Shown here one piece after another: positions 54,148-64,000 of a stretch of 64,000 nt of DNA. Made by a program: the position numbers and the translations under genes. The stretch is taken from NCBI GenBank assembly GCA_977006965.1, contig OZ345368.1, forward strand, positions 496,001 through 560,000, written 5' to 3'. The DNA comes from Phymatolithon calcareum. Its lineage: Eukaryota > Rhodophyta > Florideophyceae > Hapalidiales. Position 1 is the stretch's first letter. The number at the start of each line of letters is the position of its first letter. Under the pieces are notes generated by a model. The model was not told where the DNA came from. It saw only the letters and a program-made list of their open reading frames with translations, and ran no database searches.

Positions 54148-54640
54148 TCAAAAGCAATTTTTTCTTGTCCGTCGATGCTTCCAAATCCCGCCGCTAGATT
54201 TTGATAGCTCCGGATTGAAGAGAGTTTCCTTCATAAACCGTGCATTTGAGCAAATGAAACGAGTACCAAGCTTATATTGATACATTAGCAAATTCGGAAG
54301 ATTCTTTCCCAACTCAACTAACTCAACGAGATCGTAGATCGGAAATCCATAGTCCGATAAGTTGCCACCGTGTTTTTGTACCTCCATGTTGACACAGTTC
54401 GTTTGCCTCACTTGCTTTGCATATTTGAGGTCTTTCTTTTTGAAAGCAACTGTGCTTTCCATTTAAAGCTCTGTATTTTTGACACGCACTCCTGTGATTA
54501 TTTGACCTCTTATTTGATTGAATCAAGAAAGAAAGGCGTACTTTCTCGAAAATCGTGTGACATAATTGAGTAATGTTACGCAGCATTGCTCGATCTTTGA
54601 GCTTTTTCCTCGCGTTACACATCATATTGCGTCTAGCACA
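54148..54640 (-). pseudogene. Protein-like ORF fragment, unknown
   Basis: Frame 54148-54462 (104 codons from ATG) contains YGFPIYDLVELVELGKNLPN and LLMYQYKLGTRFICSNARFM; upstream sequence in another frame (54480-54625) also looks coding, so a frameshift is likely. The MULE at 52727-54079 lies just downstream and may have interrupted its continuation. No known domain recognised. Confidence 0.35.
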
Positions 54641-55159
54641 ACGAAGAGTTGAGCCTGAGAACGGGTATCGAATCTAAACCCCCCTCAAAGGGAGAATGAT
54701 GTGGCAGAGCAAATGACTGATGGTAAGGCAGGACTCGGAATGGCGCTGTGGTTCTTAGCGTGGAAGCGAGCCAGTGTGGGGGATGTCAGCCCTACTTGGT
54801 GGGTGAAGCCATACAGAGTATGCGCGTCCGATCCGGGAGAATGTTCGCTTAACGAAAACGAAGCGTTAAGAAGGGAAACAGGAACTCAGTGGATGCACCT
54901 GCAAGGGCTATTCTGATGTGGGGAAGGTCCAAGACAAGATTACTACGGTCTAATTTGGTCCCCTTTATCTTGCTGCACAGTCCCGCGATGGTTATATCCC
55001 CGCGGGCAGCACTGTAATGCCGAAAATATAATACAGTTTCTACACCTATCATGCCGTTGTTATAAATTATTCGTGAAATGGTAACCTACCGATATGGAAT
55101 AAACCTAAAAGGAGACGGGTTATGGCACTTCTCAAAGATTCACTTGGACCCACAACTAG
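54641..55159. other. No gene recognised
   Basis: One 71-codon plus-strand frame (54701-54916) without a domain; nothing else recognised. Confidence 0.35.
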
Positions 55160-55640
55160 ACGTTTCGAATACCGAGCTAGGTCATTGCATTGTGTATTGT
55201 GCTTAGTACTTTCTTTAAGCTCGCGTCTTCTTTTAACATGTTAATAGCCTCGAGGTGTAATTTCTGGTTGTTGCAACTCACGTGTTTAATGTTAATCAAA
55301 TCGGTAACGCGCTTATTAAGTGAAAAATTGTCGAAAATCGGACACAATGCTCACTAATTCCAGTACCATAGAAGTTGAAAAATACTGGAAGAAATGAAAA
55401 TGCGTTTCTCTTGAGAATTGATTCGCCCTTCACTGAAATCTGGTCAATATCCTTATACATGTCGTCACCTATGATGGATATAGGGCTCGCTTCCAAAAGA
55501 GGAATCGCCAGACCCTCGAGATGGACGGGTTTTCCCTTCTCCACAGCTTTAATTTGACTCAGGAATGTGGCATGCACGTCGAAAAAATGAGTTACAGCAT
55601 AATAGCACCTCGCGTGTTCTGCATTTACGCTTTTACGTTA
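55160..55640 (-). pseudogene. Unknown protein pseudogene, one frameshift
   Basis: A minus-strand coding-like stretch reads from about 55620 (HARCYYAVTHFFDVHATFLS) through VHLEGLAIPLLEASPISIIG, SILKRNAFSFLPVFFNFYGT and GISEHCVRFSTIFH, then shifts frame at about 55322 and continues NKRVTDLINIKHVSCNNQKL to a stop near 55163. No ATG opens the frame. CTATATATAG lies about 50 bp upstream (55654-55663) in the position of a TATA box. The two-frame continuity indicates a real former protein. The family was not recognised. Confidence 0.5.
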
Positions 55641-55664
55641 GTTTCCCTGATCTCTATATATAGT

Positions 55665-56670
55665 CTGGAAAACCTAGCAAAACCCTAACTTAACTCTACT
55701 GTCCGACAGCGCTGATTCTCCGCGAGCAGGCATCACACATGATCGACATTCTGCGTTTCTCTCTTATGGCACAGTACGATACATGACCAATCTCTCAAAA
55801 TTTGCTGTTTTCTGCGAATATCGTCACTCGGCCGTCGTCCCTGACGAGGCACCTTGTTCAAGAAATGACAGATATGAAACCTTCCTGATGCTTCGGTGAT
55901 GACGCGTCGTCAAACATAGACTTACGCTTGTTCTTCGTTGTTATTGCTCTGGTTCGTGATTCCTCCTCCGATATCATAAACCATAAGGTGCGCCGCTCAA
56001 AGTCGACCCTTTCGCAGCCAGAAGCTTAAAAATTGATATGTGTATCGCGAGCCATCCAAACTGGACCTCGGTATGTTGAGTGACGTCGACTGAATGCAGT
56101 GAGGTGCATCCTTGCTTTCTGTCTATGCTGAAGCCAGTTTGGAATGCAAGTGAAAACTATTCTCTAACCACCATTGCAATTCGAACCTCTGCTCCAATAT
56201 CAGTTAAATAGCTAAAAATAAGATTTGCAATAAAATTGGCACAATCTTCTTCGTCGGTGTCATGTAAGTTAAAGTACTGTAATGACTGTATTCATATCTG
56301 TAATGCATTGCTCTATGCAAGCTGCAAGATTGGTGGGGACAGTGCAATAGCAATAGCAAGATGTAGATGTGGGTGCATACCAAGCGTTCGCCAAGCAAGA
56401 AGCAAGGGAGACTCTTAATGGGAGAAAGCCATAATTACTTAGCAAATACCATGGCTAGCTATGCTCAGCCCAGAAACCCATAATTGCATAGCATTTACTG
56501 ACGCAATCAGGACACAAGACTGGTTTGCGTAGATAAGATAATTGATAGAAATAGGGTATTCTAAAAGGCTATAAAAGCCAGCCCTTCCAGCCTCTCATTG
56601 AGGAGGTGAGGCATCGGGCTTTTAAGAAGCATGTGTTGTGGTTAAGGATTGTTTCCCCTCAGTTCTTTTG
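55665..56670. other. No gene recognised
   Basis: AT-rich intergenic sequence. Several GCAAT motifs between 56170 and 56390 may be eroded hAT-type subterminal repeats. TATAAAAG at 56569 has no gene attached. Confidence 0.3.
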
Positions 56671-57105
56671 CAGGGCTTAGTGGGCGTCTAAAAATAACAG
56701 TGCTGGTGAAACCTAAAGATCTTTGCAATAATAATTGCAACAGAAGATGACCGGCAATATGAAGGCAATATCGAAAATCTTCTTCGCCTTCAGCATAGTT
56801 TGTTTGTTATACTCCATATCTTCTTGTAGATGCTTGTTCACACGGTAGCTTCTTCTATTAGACGGTAATGGATACTGAGGACTGGTTCCAGTATGCCTCT
56901 TTGCTTACTTTGAATTGAAAATTTACGTCCCTGGTATGATAGTCAGCGATTAGGGACTGTAAGTACTGTCGGTGATATGCGTCCGCGAATATCAGTCAAT
57001 CTCTTTACAATACGTACTGCAATGAGGTTAGACTCTTAAAATTGCGCTCCAATAGAAATCAACTGCAATATATTGGGAACGCAATATTTTGGATGTCAGC
57101 CCTGG
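56671..57105. mobile_element. Probable hAT-type MITE
   Basis: Ends CAGGGCTTAG...GTCAGCCCTG, with abundant subterminal GCAAT motifs (TTTGCAATAATAATTGCAAC near the left, CTGCAATATATTGGG near the right) like the hAT elements at 43754 and 61280. The 435-bp length resembles the 410-bp MITE at 61280. The flanking octamers do not match, so the left border may be wrong. Confidence 0.5.
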
Positions 57106-57194
57106 TCACACTGGTCCCTGTCGATTCGTCACTGGCTGATATTGAACAATTCGCCTGGAGACGATTTGAAGCCCCCTGAGTGCCAATCAGCGGA

Positions 57195-57423
57195 CTACGC
57201 ATGACTCAGTACAGTGGAGAGTTTTTCCCCCCAAGGCTGGATAATGGGCCAGAGGTACTACCTCCGGCCATTAACCTAGTAGGTACTTGTACCCCACCAG
57301 ATCGTGTCGTACACACTGCTTGGAAACTAAAAAAGACCATACCCATAGCCTCTTGCATTCGAAAAGTTGCCCCATGCGTCTGCAGAAGCGTTGGTAACTT
57401 TTAAACAAAAATCTACACTTATT
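57195..57423 (+). mobile_element. SINE-A copy, diverged
   Basis: Its 3' part matches well: GAAAAGTTGCCCCATGCGTC, AGCGTTGGTAACTTTTAAAC, AAAAATCTACAC, then TTC repeats. The 5' half is diverged. It lies directly beside a LINE-A derivative. Confidence 0.65.
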
Positions 57424-57424
57424 C

Positions 57425-57768
57425 TTCTTCATTCATTCATTTTGCGTAATTCCCTTGTGGGGCTAGGAACACCTTGAGGCCCTAAGCTTCATCTATTGTA
57501 ATCTATTTCGCTGCGAGTTTGACTGCTGCATGCACGTCGAGGTCCGGGACGTCACAAAAGATTGACTGTGGGGTTGGCCGGAGGCAGTGAGGTAACACTT
57601 GATGAACCAAGCGACTTTCGGCCATTCGATTTGGCAACGCGAAACTTATAGTTTCCCTAATGCCTTCTCTGTCTCCTGAGTTTCCCTTTCGGTAAGCGTC
57701 CCTTCGCAGCAACCGAAGGGTTTCTGCTTCGCCCGCGAGTGGCTTTTCAGAACAGGAAAATATATTTA
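57425..57768 (-). mobile_element. Short LINE-A derivative (5' and 3' ends only)
   Basis: Reverse complement begins with the LINE-A leader (CCTGTTCTG, CCCTTCGGTTGC, AAAGGGAAACTCAGGAGACA), passes directly into the LINE-A 3' end (GACGTCCCGGACCTCGACGT, GCTTAGGGCCTCAAGG, CTAGCCCCACAAGGG) and finishes CAAAATGAATGAATGAAG. All endonuclease and reverse transcriptase sequence is missing. At about 344 bp it matches the inferred host of the LINE-B insertion at 16.4 kb, suggesting a multiplied non-autonomous form. Confidence 0.75.
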
Positions 57769-58073
57769 TTCTTGTCAGAGTCCTTGGCAACAAGCGCACG
57801 GCAGATTTCCATCATGGCTGCATCAACCTCTTCTACTGTTTGACTTCTATCGGGAGGCTCACCTCAAGCGATGAGCACCTAGTGACCTCAACTGATACAT
57901 AGAGATTTTGCCTATCGAATACGCTCTAGTGTTGTTGTGTTCGTGACTCCCAAATATCTGAGTGAGATGCCAAGGTACGAAACTTCTTCGCCATGTGTTA
58001 TCGCCTTGCTTCAAGGCTCTATCAGGGATGATCTTATGTCCGCCAAGTGAATGTCTTCGTTTTTTAAGGATTG
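57769..58073. other. No gene recognised
   Basis: An 83-codon minus frame (57859-58110) without a domain; nothing else seen. Confidence 0.3.
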
Positions 58074-58160
58074 ATTTGGATTTCTGTTCAATTGAAGCTC
58101 CCTTCGTCAATTATCATTGCACCTGAGAGACTTTTCGTTGCGCTACAATCATGCGCTTAC
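58074..58160. repeat. Dispersed ~88-bp repeat, copy 2
   Basis: Matches 32760-32850 in the same orientation (TTGAAGCTCCCTTCGTCAAT, TATCATTGCACCTGAGAGAC). The family is not recognised. Confidence 0.75.
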
Positions 58161-58384
58161 GTTCTCTTTAAGTACTTTCCTAAGGCGTTCGTGATATAAT
58201 AGAACTACCTGTCCCTTTCCCATTAAGACAAAATGATTGACAGAGTCTGTAGACCAGTTGATGAGTTTTCGGCAAGGAGCACGTCTTCGGCAAAGAAAAA
58301 ATTTGGCGGCACCAGCGAAATCTCTTGGCAAATGGCTATTCCCTATCGTCGTCTCCATGATGGCCGGGGAATACCCTATGATAA

Positions 58385-58404
58385 ATCGTACAGATCTGTA
58401 CGAT
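58385..58404. repeat. Perfect 20-bp palindrome
   Basis: ATCGTACAGATCTGTACGAT, no spacer; core AGATCT. Confidence 0.95.
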
Positions 58405-60089
58405 GACTACTGTTTCCGTGCGATCGAGGGGATGCGTCAGCTGCGGCTGCCCCACTGGCAATCAGTGTAAAAATGTCCAATGCATTACCCTTTTCGAAGA
58501 ACACCCTTTGTCGGAGCAGAAAGGCCAGAGACGGTACGGAGGTATGGCGATCTTCTCAGATTTGCTCACCTCAATCCTGCCATCACCTACCTCTTGAGAT
58601 CATAAACTGCGTACAGACCACCGATGATGGTATACACGCCTCTACAAGACAACTACCGCCGGTGCCTGCATGGATCGATACCCATTGTCATGTCTCGGCG
58701 ACACACCCGGCGACAGCGGGAAAGCGACCAAGCGAGATGACATCCGGACGCTGATCGACATCGCTAATGACTGCCTTGGAGCCGCAACCAGTGGCAGTCG
58801 AGGAGCGGCGCCGCGCAAAGGATCCCCTTGCAGAGCCAGGTCGTTCGACACCGTATCGAGCCGCAGCCGCCACGCGCTAAGACGCTGCCGCGACGACCAA
58901 AGTCGCCCGACAGCGCCTGGGCGCCACAACCGGTGGCCGCCTGGAAGAACCCTTAGGCGCGTGACGACCAGGCCAAGGACGCTGTCTGGACGCTTTCCAT
59001 GAGACCCTCTCATCAGGTTGCGCCACGCGGCGCCGCGCTACGACATGCCGAGGCTCCGTGCGTCACATTCACAGGCGCGTACACCCGGCGGCGGTTGAAA
59101 ACGCGGCTGCAAACAGCGCAGAGTCGAAAGCTTGCGCGACAGTCTCACCGGCGCGCACAGTCGCCGGCAACTGCTCCAGATTCCAAGCCTCGCCGATCGA
59201 AATCTCTATATCAAGCAGGACGCCGAAGAAACCTTGATCTACAGCACACGCATCGCAGGCTTGCAGACGCGTTCACTCGGAGGCACGCATTTCGGAAAGT
59301 GCCTGAACCGAGACGTGAACCGCGCGTAAGGCAGTAAACAGCGTGAGGAGCTTTTTGGTACACCGGCTGTCCATTTCCCACAAGCACTCGTGCGATATCT
59401 GATTTCTCGGCGGAGGCAAGACATGTGAGCTTTTCGAGTTGGCAGCCCGCGTTATTTTGTTGACCACCCACCTACCCTTCATAGTCTTTTGTAGTAGTAC
59501 TGAAGCTATCGCACGGCTACAACTACCGCAATCCGGTTCTCCTGCAAGCGGTGCTTTTCCGGAAGGTGGTTCCTAAGAGTTACAAGACGGTGTCCGGGAA
59601 GTCTAGTAGGGAGAAGCGCGACATTGCGCGCCTTCTCTGCGGATCTAGACCGTTGGGCGCCGTGAAAGCAAAGTCGCCAAAATTTCGGTTTCATTTTTCG
59701 AATAAAACCGCAGATCTTTCTAAAGTCTGTCAATGAAGGCAGTCTCCAAGCCTACCTCGCTATCACAAGAATTAATTATTTCGCAGACGATCTGACGTAC
59801 GAAATGACTCAAGATGTGAAAAGCGGGGATGGAATGTAGTCAAACAAATCTTTTAGGGTCATGCCCAATACGCTGGTGATCTTAACTGGTGGCACCGCTC
59901 ACCTGAAGAGCAGGTGACAGCAATGAGTCCTGAGTACCCGCAATGGCCGCTGTGCAGATCAATGGGCAACAGGACAGGTTTGTAGTTAACTGGGCAGAAG
60001 AGAAGGCATGGACGCTTGAACCCACTCGGGCCCGACGTTCGAGACCAAGAAATATGGTAGTAATATCAACTTTTTCGCGATAAAAGGGG
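58405..60089. other. GC-rich anonymous segment and flanks; no gene recognised
   Basis: 58640-59340 is markedly GC-rich, with open frames on both strands (58670-59002 plus; 58642-59013 minus) that are Arg/Ala/Pro-rich and match no known domain. The composition differs from its surroundings, which could mark foreign or once-coding DNA. Confidence 0.35.
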
Positions 60090-61915
60090 AAACCGCCTCA
60101 AATGTAAGCTCTCCAGAAAACATTTGGACAGGAAGAGCACAAGCCGTTGTGCACGCGTCTCAACAGACAGCAAGACCAGGACCCCTCCCAGTCTATAAGA
60201 CCAATGAAGATGCGAAACTGGAATGATAAAAAACAAGCGATCTCGGACAGGGAACAGAGGAGAGTCCTCTTTGAAGACTTGAAGAACTGCACCTCCGCGG
60301 GAAAATTAGAGAGTATCTGCAAGAAGATAGTCGACCTCGGAGGTAAGGCACGTCAGGACCCAAAAGTGCAAAAAGTGGCCCGCAGCTACAACAAGGAGCT
60401 TCCCGCGATTATAGAAAACCTCGAAAAGTGCAAAACCTCAAGACAGTTGCACAAGGCGTACAATAAACTTGTAAAAACGCTGTGCGAGCCTTGGAGAGCA
60501 GGGAAGCGTATTCCGGCACGATACAAATCGTTATAGAGCATTGAGCTCCAGAAATCGGCGCTGAGACGAAAGAAACTCTACAGAACAGCCAAAAAAACCC
60601 AAAGACCTTAAGACTGGGGACTATACCACGAATGTAAGCACGAAGTATGGACAAAGATAAACAAATGGATAAACGAACTCTATGAAGAGTATATGTCTGA
60701 GATTGAGGAGAAGGACGGACAGACTGACCTGAAACAGCTAGCCTGGATGAAGAAAAAACCAGAAGACGAAAGGCAAGAAACAAGATGACAGGAAGATCAA
60801 TGAACAGTACCAGATTCTCTGCCCATATATCGAAAACATGCCATAGTCGCGACAAGTGGCAATCTTGGTTAAGCAAATTCACGTGCCCTGAAAAAATGAG
60901 GGATATAATTGAAGCAGCAATCTGCAGATCGCCAACTGGAAAGGCATCCGCCCTGGACGAAGTTAAGGCAGAGATGCTGAACGTCAATGCATCTCTGAAC
61001 GCAGATGCGCTTACGGCCTTGTGGAGAACCTGTGGAAGGTGTGGAGACTTTCCATCCACTGAGAGAAAGTCCTCCTTGTCCCAGTACACAAGAAAGAGAC
61101 ACACGAGGAACCCGGAAAATATCGCCCAATATCCTTGCTTAGCCAAGCAAGGAAAATCATAGAGACGGCCATCGATATCAAGCTGCGCAAGGTGTACGAC
61201 AACCACTGGTACCAGCTTGGCTTTCAAAAGGGAAAAAGCACAGAGCTGGCCATTCTAAGGGCCACGGAGCTGCTGCAAGCAGGGCTACTAGCAAGTAGAT
61301 TTTTATTGATTGCTAGATACAGTGCAATTCGATTTGCAAGTAGCAGTCCCGGCGATTGTCTGCAAGTTGTATTGCAAGTTGATAGCCTGCATTTATGACA
61401 TGGGCCACGTCACGCAGCGCTGTATCCACACGTGGACTGAACGCCACGTCAGTACTGTAAACACTTGAATTGGTGCTCTACGTTTGTGACTATGATGGAT
61501 TCGGCATAATACGTACCGAGATGGTACAGTATAAATTAGAGAGTGCATGACATGCACTACATTGTGTCCGCTCAACACAGTCAAACATTTTGCAATTCGT
61601 ATTGCAAGTAGGCGGGTTTTTTGCAGTCCCACTCCAGTACAAGTAGATTGCAGTATACTGCAAGTCCAGTATACTGGATAGGACCCCTGGCTGCAAGGAG
61701 GTCAGCGATGCGTAGCAGTCCTGGATCTTAAAGCAGCCTACGAGACAGTTCCGAGAAAACACTTAATGAAGCAGGGCATAGGGAATAGGGAAGTGCTGCC
61801 TTCCGAGGTCTGCGCTATGTCTGAGGCATTTCGGTCACCGTAGTGGATTACAAAAATTGGAGATGCCGTCAAAAAGCGGTTGGGGAGGGACCACAATTCA
61901 GGAACATGATCGTAA
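60090..61915 (+). mobile_element. LINE-B copy, inactive, interrupted by a hAT MITE
   Basis: 60147-60536 encodes a Lys-rich region lying before the reverse transcriptase (for example KLESICKKIVDLGGKARQDP). 60785-61162 matches the LINE-B frame start (STRFSAHISKTCHSRDKW against SKFSAYISSVCKAEEDW) and continues with SLSQARKIIETAIDIK, then YQLGFQKGKSTELAILRA (about 61210). After the MITE, VAVLDLKAAYETVPR (61715-61760) is reverse transcriptase motif A. Similarity ends near 61915, before motifs B and C. Stops and frameshifts are present. Confidence 0.8.
61280..61689. mobile_element. hAT-type MITE with perfect 8-bp TSD
   Basis: 410 bp, ends CAGGGCTAC...GGACCCCTG, flanked by GCTGCAAG at 61272-61279 and 61690-61697. 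Many GCAAGT/TTGCAA motifs cluster near both ends, and the right end (GTATACTGGATAGGACCCCTG-like) resembles that of the hAT element at 43754-45287, its likely mobiliser family. Removing it restores LINE-B continuity (ELLQAG, then motif A). Confidence 0.9.
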
Positions 61916-61925
61916 AAGCCCACCA

Positions 61926-61975
61926 AATTTGCAAGATAAGCTTCGATAAAGTAGAAGAGCGCTGAGGTGAGGGAT
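61926..61975 (-). repeat. Third copy of the DPSPQ-type motif
   Basis: GCAAGATAAGCTTCGATAAA and GCGCTGAGGTGAGGGATCAA correspond to the repeats at 40199-40350; the minus strand reads LDPSPQRSSTLSKLIL. Confidence 0.55.
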
Positions 61976-62186
61976 CAAGCCTGAACCCCACAAGCAAGAT
62001 TCAAGAGTGGCCCTTCCTACAATAAGAAAGTATCAAAGAAAAGCCAGAATCAAAGAAAGAATCGAGGATGAATCAAGAAAAGAGTCTGTAAGGAAGAAAA
62101 CATCAGTAAGAACAAAAAGAAATGGAAAAATCGACGATAAAGTAGATAAGCTATAAAGGAGCCGACTTGCCTTCTTGCTTTTACTG

Positions 62187-63000
62187 CGGTATTTCTCGAA
62201 GCTGATGGAACAACTCCGCAGCCTTACGGCTCTAGTAAACCTTAACAGATAAGAGTGGTACTTGATGTCACAACAGCTGTCCAAGCTGCACAAGATGCAG
62301 ACCATGGTCCAGCTTAACATCCATATCACTACGCATCCAATCTTCATTCGCCGTCCTTCAAAGGGATGCCCGGGTTGGAAACCATTTAGGACGTTAACGG
62401 TAGCTAATCTCTCTGCCTTCTTTCATTTCCTTCTGTCTTCTCTCCCAGCTTCCTTGAGCGTTGCGGCACACCACACAGGGCGGAATGCATGTACTGCCAT
62501 ACTACCAGAAGTGTTCAAAGCGGTGCCAAAGGTGGATGAAGTAGGTAGATGGTGATGAGTTGTCTTTGGTGAGTTGGTTGTTGGTTACCATGCTTTATTT
62601 GACCAGCGATACCTTTTTGTAGTAATCATGAATAAGTGACAAGCAATCTATAAGATCTTCCATCAGTAAGATAGCACAAGCGCGGCAGGCGCAATGTGCG
62701 AGATTACCCTTCCGTGTATTCTTACGCAGTAACATAGATGAAATACAAATGAAACAAATATGCGATCAGGAATCAGAGGAAATGCGCGGGAAATACAATA
62801 AGTGAATCAGGGATCACAATACATGACGAAGACAAGATGTAGATGAACTTGAGGAGGCTCGGACCGAAGTGGAAGCTTGCGAATGGAGCCTGGATGCACT
62901 TGAGATTTAGACAGCGGTGCAGAAATTGTACATTCCAACAAGAAGGCGATAGTCTTCTCCCCTGGGGAGACCGGAGCACAGCTCTTGACATTTCAAAAAT
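62187..63000 (-). mobile_element. SINE-B copy split by a solo LTR
   Basis: 62187-62511 and 62941-63000 together match the continuous SINE-B at 37378-37790 (for example TACTTGATGTCACAACAGCT and GGTTGGAAACCATTTAGGAC), separated by a 429-bp LTR. Confidence 0.82.
62512..62940 (-). mobile_element. Solo LTR, probably Ty1/copia type, with 5-b TSD
   Basis: 429 bp starting TGTTC and ending AACA on the plus strand, flanked by AGAAG at 62507-62511 and 62941-62945. The undisturbed SINE-B at about 37722 has a single AGAAG. Read on the minus strand it begins TGTTGGAATGTACAATTTC, a common copia-type LTR start, and has an AAATAAAG polyadenylation-like signal near its other end. It has no coding content, consistent with LTR-LTR recombination. 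Confidence 0.88.
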
Positions 63001-63002
63001 CC

Positions 63003-63095
63003 CTGATGACCACAATTAGTGCGGATCGCGCTAATCAGGAACCTGGTATACTATTTAGGAACCCGCACTAATAGTTGTGACCAGCAATTAGTGCG
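63003..63095. repeat. AATTAGTGCG-type inverted repeats at the edge of the pogo-type relic
   Basis: ACAATTAGTGCGG (63012) pairs with CCGCACTAATAGTTGT (63063), and GCAATTAGTGCGCC follows at 63086. These are probably terminal or subterminal repeats of the adjoining DDE_1 element. Confidence 0.45.
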
Positions 63096-63099
63096 CCAG

Positions 63100-64000
63100 G
63101 TTTATAGAAACACTATTCTCGCCAGCAAGATGAGAGATAAGAAAGGAAAGTACTTATTGCTATTAAAAGACGACCGAGTGAATAAATTATACATCTTCCT
63201 GTATGTTCGCGGATTTCTCTCCAAGATCTGGTACTGGCTCCCCTTCGCAATGCACTTATGCTCACAGACAATCTCTTGCAACTCTCTTTTCAACTGCGAC
63301 ACTTTCCACACCCCGTTTTCCATACCGAGACCGCATTGGAGCATTGCTTTTCTGGCCATGGTCATTCCGTTCGTGTCTTTGATATTGTTAACTTCTCGAA
63401 TAACATCAGCAGCGAGCCGCAAGAAATAACCCTTCCCGGGATTTCTCAAGGCTCCTGAGTTCCTTACATCCCGCCGGCCCGAGTCCTTGAAACCATTACC
63501 GCTCATGATCTGATTCAATTTTCGCTTCTCCCACTTCTCTCTCCAAACAGATTTGATTTTGGCTATTACAAAAGAATCAGCAGGCTGAATCTTATCGGTC
63601 GCATTCGGTACGAGCTTCCTAACCGTAGCATTAATTCGTCGCAGAACCGCCGTGGAAGCGTCAGTCTCTGCATGTCCTGAGGCATTGTCACACCATATGT
63701 GCCTCGTCCTCCCTGATTGTCCTGAACAACGTTGAGCGCGGCGCTCTTGAAGCCATTCGACCCAAAGACGTTGATTGATGAATCCACTTTGCTTGTGCGA
63801 TAAGAAACGCCGGGTACATTATCCGGAACACCGTGTATGGGATAGCTGGAGTTATCGTTCTGAAAAATCATAAAAGTAACTTCAATTCTTCCGTCAGGAC
63901 CTCCAGTAATGCGAACAACCATAGTCATGCCTTGTCCGCCCGATAGAACGTCACTGTACTTCACTTTTTTGTCTCCTCGAAACGCTAGAGTCTTTCCATT
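63100..64000 (-). pseudogene. pogo/DDE_1-type transposase relic, cut by window end
   Basis: Minus strand from the window edge: FRGDKKVKYSDVLSGGQGMT, then MVVRITGGPDGRIEVTFMIF (frame 63566-63964). After a frameshift near 63775, another frame reads LWVEWLQERRA, then WCDNASGHAET with the second catalytic Asp (DNxxGH motif), then KIQPADSFVIAKIKSVWREK, a variant of the HLVQPADSFVI-type third motif, leading into frame 63102-63518 (NPGKGYFLRLAADVIREVNN and ARKAMLQCGLG). This is the DDE_1 family of pogo-like transposases. The part with the first catalytic Asp lies beyond position 64000. The frameshift makes it inactive as it stands. Confidence 0.82.

Overview
The window is nuclear DNA of a transposon-rich eukaryote. 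Evidence: poly(A)-tailed retroposed copies with target-site duplications (TSDs), a tRNA-derived SINE with pol III A and B boxes, non-LTR retrotransposons, a solo LTR, and hAT, Mutator (MULE), Tc1/mariner, pogo-type and PIF/Harbinger relics. The four host genes that can be read are intronless, widely spaced and look intact. Their families, and the type of hAT and DDE transposase relics, recall oomycete-like stramenopiles or another unicellular or algal lineage. The sequence alone does not settle the species.

Host genes: a sigma-like glutathione S-transferase (14320-14943, +) with a decayed GST-like copy in the opposite orientation downstream; a 594-residue, probably N-myristoylated, proline-rich protein with about eleven short helical repeats (20259-22043, -); a DUF4291-family protein (28885-29571, -); and a K+-dependent Na+/Ca2+ exchanger (34390-36276, +). 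A UPF1-like helicase relic lies at 3.9-5.4 kb (-). They do not form a pathway or cluster; each sits as an island among mobile DNA.

Layout: 0.2-2.7 kb, 248 perfect copies of a decamer. 3-5.4 kb, acidic ORF and helicase relic. 8.3-9.3 kb, Harbinger-type transposase relic. 9.4-13.4 kb, near-full-length but dead LINE (family A). 13.4-16.2 kb, GST locus. 16.4-18.6 kb, a LINE of a second family (B) with an open 615-codon reverse transcriptase frame, inserted with a 15-bp TSD into a short LINE-A remnant. 20-22 kb, myristoylated protein. 24-28 kb, LINE ends, tRNA-SINEs, a Harbinger MITE and a 38-bp perfect palindrome. 28.9-29.6 kb, DUF4291 gene. 30.5-31.9 kb, a 1.3-kb retroposed poly(A) RNA with a 14-bp TSD and an internal tandem duplication. 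34.4-36.3 kb, exchanger. 36.8-46 kb, a mobile-element cluster: a SINE with TSD, a Tc1 foldback element, a purine-rich satellite-like block, a foldback element with 29-bp inverted arrays and several perfect palindromes, and an inverted-arm MULE containing a hAT element. 46-51 kb, SINE fragments, a possible LTR and a reverse-strand LINE-A piece carrying a small MITE. 52.7-54.1 kb, a MULE with a perfect 10-bp TSD. 55-64 kb, an unknown pseudogene, hAT MITEs, LINE pieces, a solo LTR inside a SINE-like repeat, and a pogo/DDE_1 transposase relic cut by the window edge.

Most unusual signals: (1) unrelated, spacer-less perfect palindromes of 23-46 bp, one of which spans a retrotransposon/flank junction; (2) two DNA transposons from different superfamilies whose long inverted arms share the same disabling mutations; (3) the retroposed, internally duplicated RNA of unknown origin.
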